In this document: one piece after another, positions 62,019 to 64,000 of the stretch
How positions within the stretch are numbered: position 1 is the stretch's first letter
Layout: the number at the start of each line of letters is the position of its first letter
From: an uncultured Clostridia bacterium
Lineage (GTDB): Bacteria; Bacillota; Clostridia; Christensenellales; Borkfalkiaceae
DNA length: 64,000 nucleotides
NCBI GenBank assembly: GCA_944330115.1
Contig: CALVIN010000001.1
Coordinates: 291,002 to 355,001, forward strand
Direction of reading: 5' to 3'
Translations under genes and position numbers: made by a program
Notes under the pieces: generated by a model
What the model saw: the letters and a program-made list of their open reading frames with translations, nothing else
What the model was told of the DNA's origin: nothing
Database searches by the model: none

Positions 62019-62906
62019 TTACTTCTTTTTTGCAGACTGCTTTATCTGAGAGTGGTAGAAGTAATTAATAATAATTGGCTTGCCAGTTGGATTACGAAGA
62101 AATGGCTCTTCGTCGATAACATACATAAAACCATTCGTCTCGGCGTATTCCGTCACTTTTCTGTCTAAAATCCGCCAATATGTCATGTCGTTTTTATTAT
62201 AAATCTGCTGATAGAGCGGCAGTAAGTCGGTATATTTTTTGTCTATATATTCCATTATCTGAGTTTTGAAGTTGCCGCGCAGATTAAGGTTTTCCAGCCA
62301 GATATAGTCGCAGAAGTCCTTTATTTGCTCGATTATTTCAAACACTTGCGTTATTCCCGGAAAGATGGGAGATATAAAGCAGGTTGTGCGTATACCCTCT
62401 TCGTGGCACTTTTTCATAGCCGCAATTCTGCGCTCAATCGAAACGGCTCTATCCATATCGTTTTTGAAGTTTTCGTCGAGCGTGTTTATTGACCAGCTTA
62501 TGAGTGGAGAAGGGAAGGTCTTTATGAGGTCGAGGTCACGCAATACAAGGTCTGACTTTGTCGTGATTATAAGGTTTATTCCGCTGCCCTGCATTTCTTC
62601 CAGAAAGGCGCGTGTCCGGCAGAATATTTCCTCCTGAGGGTTGTATCCGTCCGTTACAGAACCTACGATCATCGTTTGTCCAGTATATTTTTGAGGATTT
62701 TTTATCCTGTCCCACTGTTTTACGTCGAGAAATGTTCCCCACGGTTCGTCGTGTCCCGTGAACCTTTTCATAAAGCAGGCATAGCAATATTTGCAGGCGT
62801 GTGTACAGCCGACATAGGGATTAACCGAATACCCCGCGATGGGGAGATTGGATTTTGTAAGCACTGTTTTTACTTTTATATACGTAATTTTAATGTCGTC
62901 CATCAT
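62019..62906 (-). CDS. Radical SAM mobile-pair protein B
   Basis: 295-residue radical SAM enzyme of the spore-photoproduct-lyase-like (SplB) group. The CX3CX2C cluster motif is in YVGCTHACKYCYACFMKRFTGHD; GSVTDGYNPQEE and SWSINTLDENF follow. It matches what protein-family catalogues call radical SAM mobile pair protein B, always found with a second radical SAM protein and often a MarR regulator. The start overlaps the MarR stop (ATGA). Reaction unknown. Nothing suggests a DNA photoproduct role beyond the fold. Confidence 0.85.
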   Translation of the reverse strand: MMDDIKITYIKVKTVLTKSNLPIAGYSVNPYVGCTHACKYCYACFMKRFTGHDEPWGTFLDVKQWDRIKNPQKYTGQTMIVGSVTDGYNPQEEIFCRTRAFLEEMQGSGINLIITTKSDLVLRDLDLIKTFPSPLISWSINTLDENFKNDMDRAVSIERRIAAMKKCHEEGIRTTCFISPIFPGITQVFEIIEQIKDFCDYIWLENLNLRGNFKTQIMEYIDKKYTDLLPLYQQIYNKNDMTYWRILDRKVTEYAETNGFMYVIDEEPFLRNPTGKPIIINYFYHSQIKQSAKKK

Positions 62907-63334
62907 TTGTCTCCCAGATTTGCAAGTATTCTCTTTAAGTAATTTTCAAACTGCTCAACTTCGCTGTCGGTAAAGCCTTTATAATAAATGTCCTCTATCT
63001 CGCGCGTGACTGCATCGTATTCCTCTTTGAGCGCGGCGGCCTTCTCTGTAAGCGATATGCAAACACTGCGCTTATCCGTTAAGCTTTCCTCCATGGCAAT
63101 CAGTCCCTGCTCGTCCATTCGCGTCAGCATGGCGGAGAGGGTAGTCTTGGCAAGCCCGCTCTTTTTAGAAATTTCGGTCGCAGTCATTTTGCCGTTCTGC
63201 CATAAAACATAGAGTATTTTGCCCTGCGCGCCGTTGAATGCGTCGATATTCTTCTCTTGAAGTATCTTATCAAACTTACGTCCGCCTATATTTTTTATTT
63301 TGGAAATTAAAAATCCGCCTTGCCTTGCGTTCAT
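62903..63334 (-). CDS. MarR-family regulator of the radical SAM pair
   Basis: 143 residues with a winged helix-turn-helix: GKILYVLWQNGKMTATEISKKSGLAKTTLSAMLTRMDEQGLIAMEESLTDKRSVCISLTE-like sequence (helices and the DKR wing). It lies between the two radical SAM genes with 4-nt ATGA overlaps on both sides, so all three are one translationally coupled operon. Presumably autoregulates it in response to a small ligand; the operator would be upstream of 63996, outside or at the window edge. Confidence 0.9.
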   Translation of the reverse strand: MNARQGGFLISKIKNIGGRKFDKILQEKNIDAFNGAQGKILYVLWQNGKMTATEISKKSGLAKTTLSAMLTRMDEQGLIAMEESLTDKRSVCISLTEKAAALKEEYDAVTREIEDIYYKGFTDSEVEQFENYLKRILANLGDK

Positions 63335-63996
63335 AGATTAAACTCCTTGGGAAATTTCTGTATCATCTGACTTTCGGGAATAATTCCAGCGAAAAATAAA
63401 TCCTCCTTCATAAAAACGGGTATATTGTTTGCCAGCGCTTGCGAAGCAAGTCCATTAATCCACGACTTTTGAGAAGGTGTCTTGCCCTTGCAGTTGCCCG
63501 TTTCGGTGCCCAGTACCACCCACTCAATTCCCGTAAAATCCACTTCGCCAACTTCATCGGAGAGCGGCTCGAACGTGGCGTGATAGTGCTTTGCCCTGAC
63601 ATTGCTCTTTAAAATTTCTATGCGATTTTTTTCCGCAGCGCAGGTGACAGTCACGCCGAACCACAGGTTATCAAGGTCGGTCTGAATGTGCAATCGTTCG
63701 GGACGTTTTGTCAGAAACAGATAGGTATTTTTAGGCGTGGCCGCAGCCTTTTCAAAAACTTTTTCCGTCCAGTCGGGTTGCCAGTAGGCAAGGTCGCTCA
63801 TGCCTGTAAGCAGAAAGATCTTCGGCTCTTTGCTGTCAAAGAGCCGAAGTTTGCTTTCAAAAAACTCGGGCTTATTAAAGTCGTCTGTGATATGAAATCT
63901 GCGGCAATTATTTCTTGCGTAGCAGTATCTGCACCCTATCGGGCATCCGATGACGATGTTTAAATTTTTTATTTTGTCCTTTATGCAGGTTATCAT
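63331..63996 (-). CDS. Radical SAM mobile-pair protein A
   Basis: 221 residues from ATG 63996. Cluster motif IGCPIGCRYCYARNNCRRFH (CX3CX2C), then LTGMSDLAYWQPDW, YLFLTKRPERL, LWFGVTVTCAAEKNRI and VVLGTETGNCKGKTPS, similar to DUF5131/phage Gp37-type radical SAM proteins. First gene of the A-MarR-B operon. The gene appears essentially complete, but the window ends 4 nt upstream, so a slightly earlier start cannot be excluded. Function unknown. Confidence 0.85.
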   Translation of the reverse strand: MITCIKDKIKNLNIVIGCPIGCRYCYARNNCRRFHITDDFNKPEFFESKLRLFDSKEPKIFLLTGMSDLAYWQPDWTEKVFEKAAATPKNTYLFLTKRPERLHIQTDLDNLWFGVTVTCAAEKNRIEILKSNVRAKHYHATFEPLSDEVGEVDFTGIEWVVLGTETGNCKGKTPSQKSWINGLASQALANNIPVFMKEDLFFAGIIPESQMIQKFPKEFNL

Positions 63997-64000
63997 ATCA

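Overview
The window looks like a chromosomal segment of a Gram-positive, low-oxygen-adapted member of the Clostridia (Bacillota). This rests on a Spo0A homologue, a Pta-AckA acetate pathway, the B. subtilis-like order ywlC-ywlE-rpiB, the ACT/UPF0210 pair, a DnaD-type primosome protein and many TTGACA/TATAAT promoters. GC-rich codons with heavy use of ATA for Ile in the housekeeping genes would fit a Christensenellales-like gut lineage, but that placement is inference.

Layout. 1-4.6 kb: uvrB (5' end cut by the window) and uvrA. 4.8-9 kb: a membrane-anchored HTH regulator, a ferritin-like protein and two FAD oxidoreductases. 9.3-15.6 kb: pyk, RNase P RNA, tmcAL, pta-ackA, DUF177-rpmF. 15.9-19.4 kb: htpG and a secreted trypsin-like lipoprotein protease. 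19.6-25.7 kb: tRNA-Thr, a DnaD-like protein with a DnaI-type zinc tail, sbcD-sbcC. 25.7-38.6 kb: a hydrolase-fold protein without its serine, lepB, ACT/UPF0210, pepF, dnaB, ywlC-ywlE-rpiB, an ECF S component with coaX and hom.

38.7-46.7 kb is an AT-richer accessory region. It holds a TIR-methyltransferase/ATP-grasp pair next to tRNA-Ser, a CPBP protease, a large zinc-ribbon/beta-propeller-like protein and a lipoprotein gene broken by one in-frame stop. 46.7-59.5 kb returns to core genes: M29 aminopeptidase, RlmI-like methyltransferase, a heterodimeric ABC exporter, an ABC-F protein, spo0A, tRNA-Leu(CAA) with a peculiar tail repeat, polA-coaE and tRNA-Leu(AAG). From 59.7 kb to the end lies mobile DNA: a MobV relaxase with a pMV158-like oriT, a highly structured probable non-coding RNA with four hairpin units of exactly 70 nt, and the radical-SAM mobile pair with its MarR regulator.

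The most unusual points are the TIR-methyltransferase + RimK-like ligase cassette, the structured 70-nt-period RNA upstream of the mob gene, a dispersed 27-bp intergenic motif in at least four near-identical copies plus variants, a Spo0A whose phospho-acceptor Asp56 is Asn, an SbcC with no zinc-hook CXXC, and a run of genes whose ATG lies at the predicted transcription start (leaderless).
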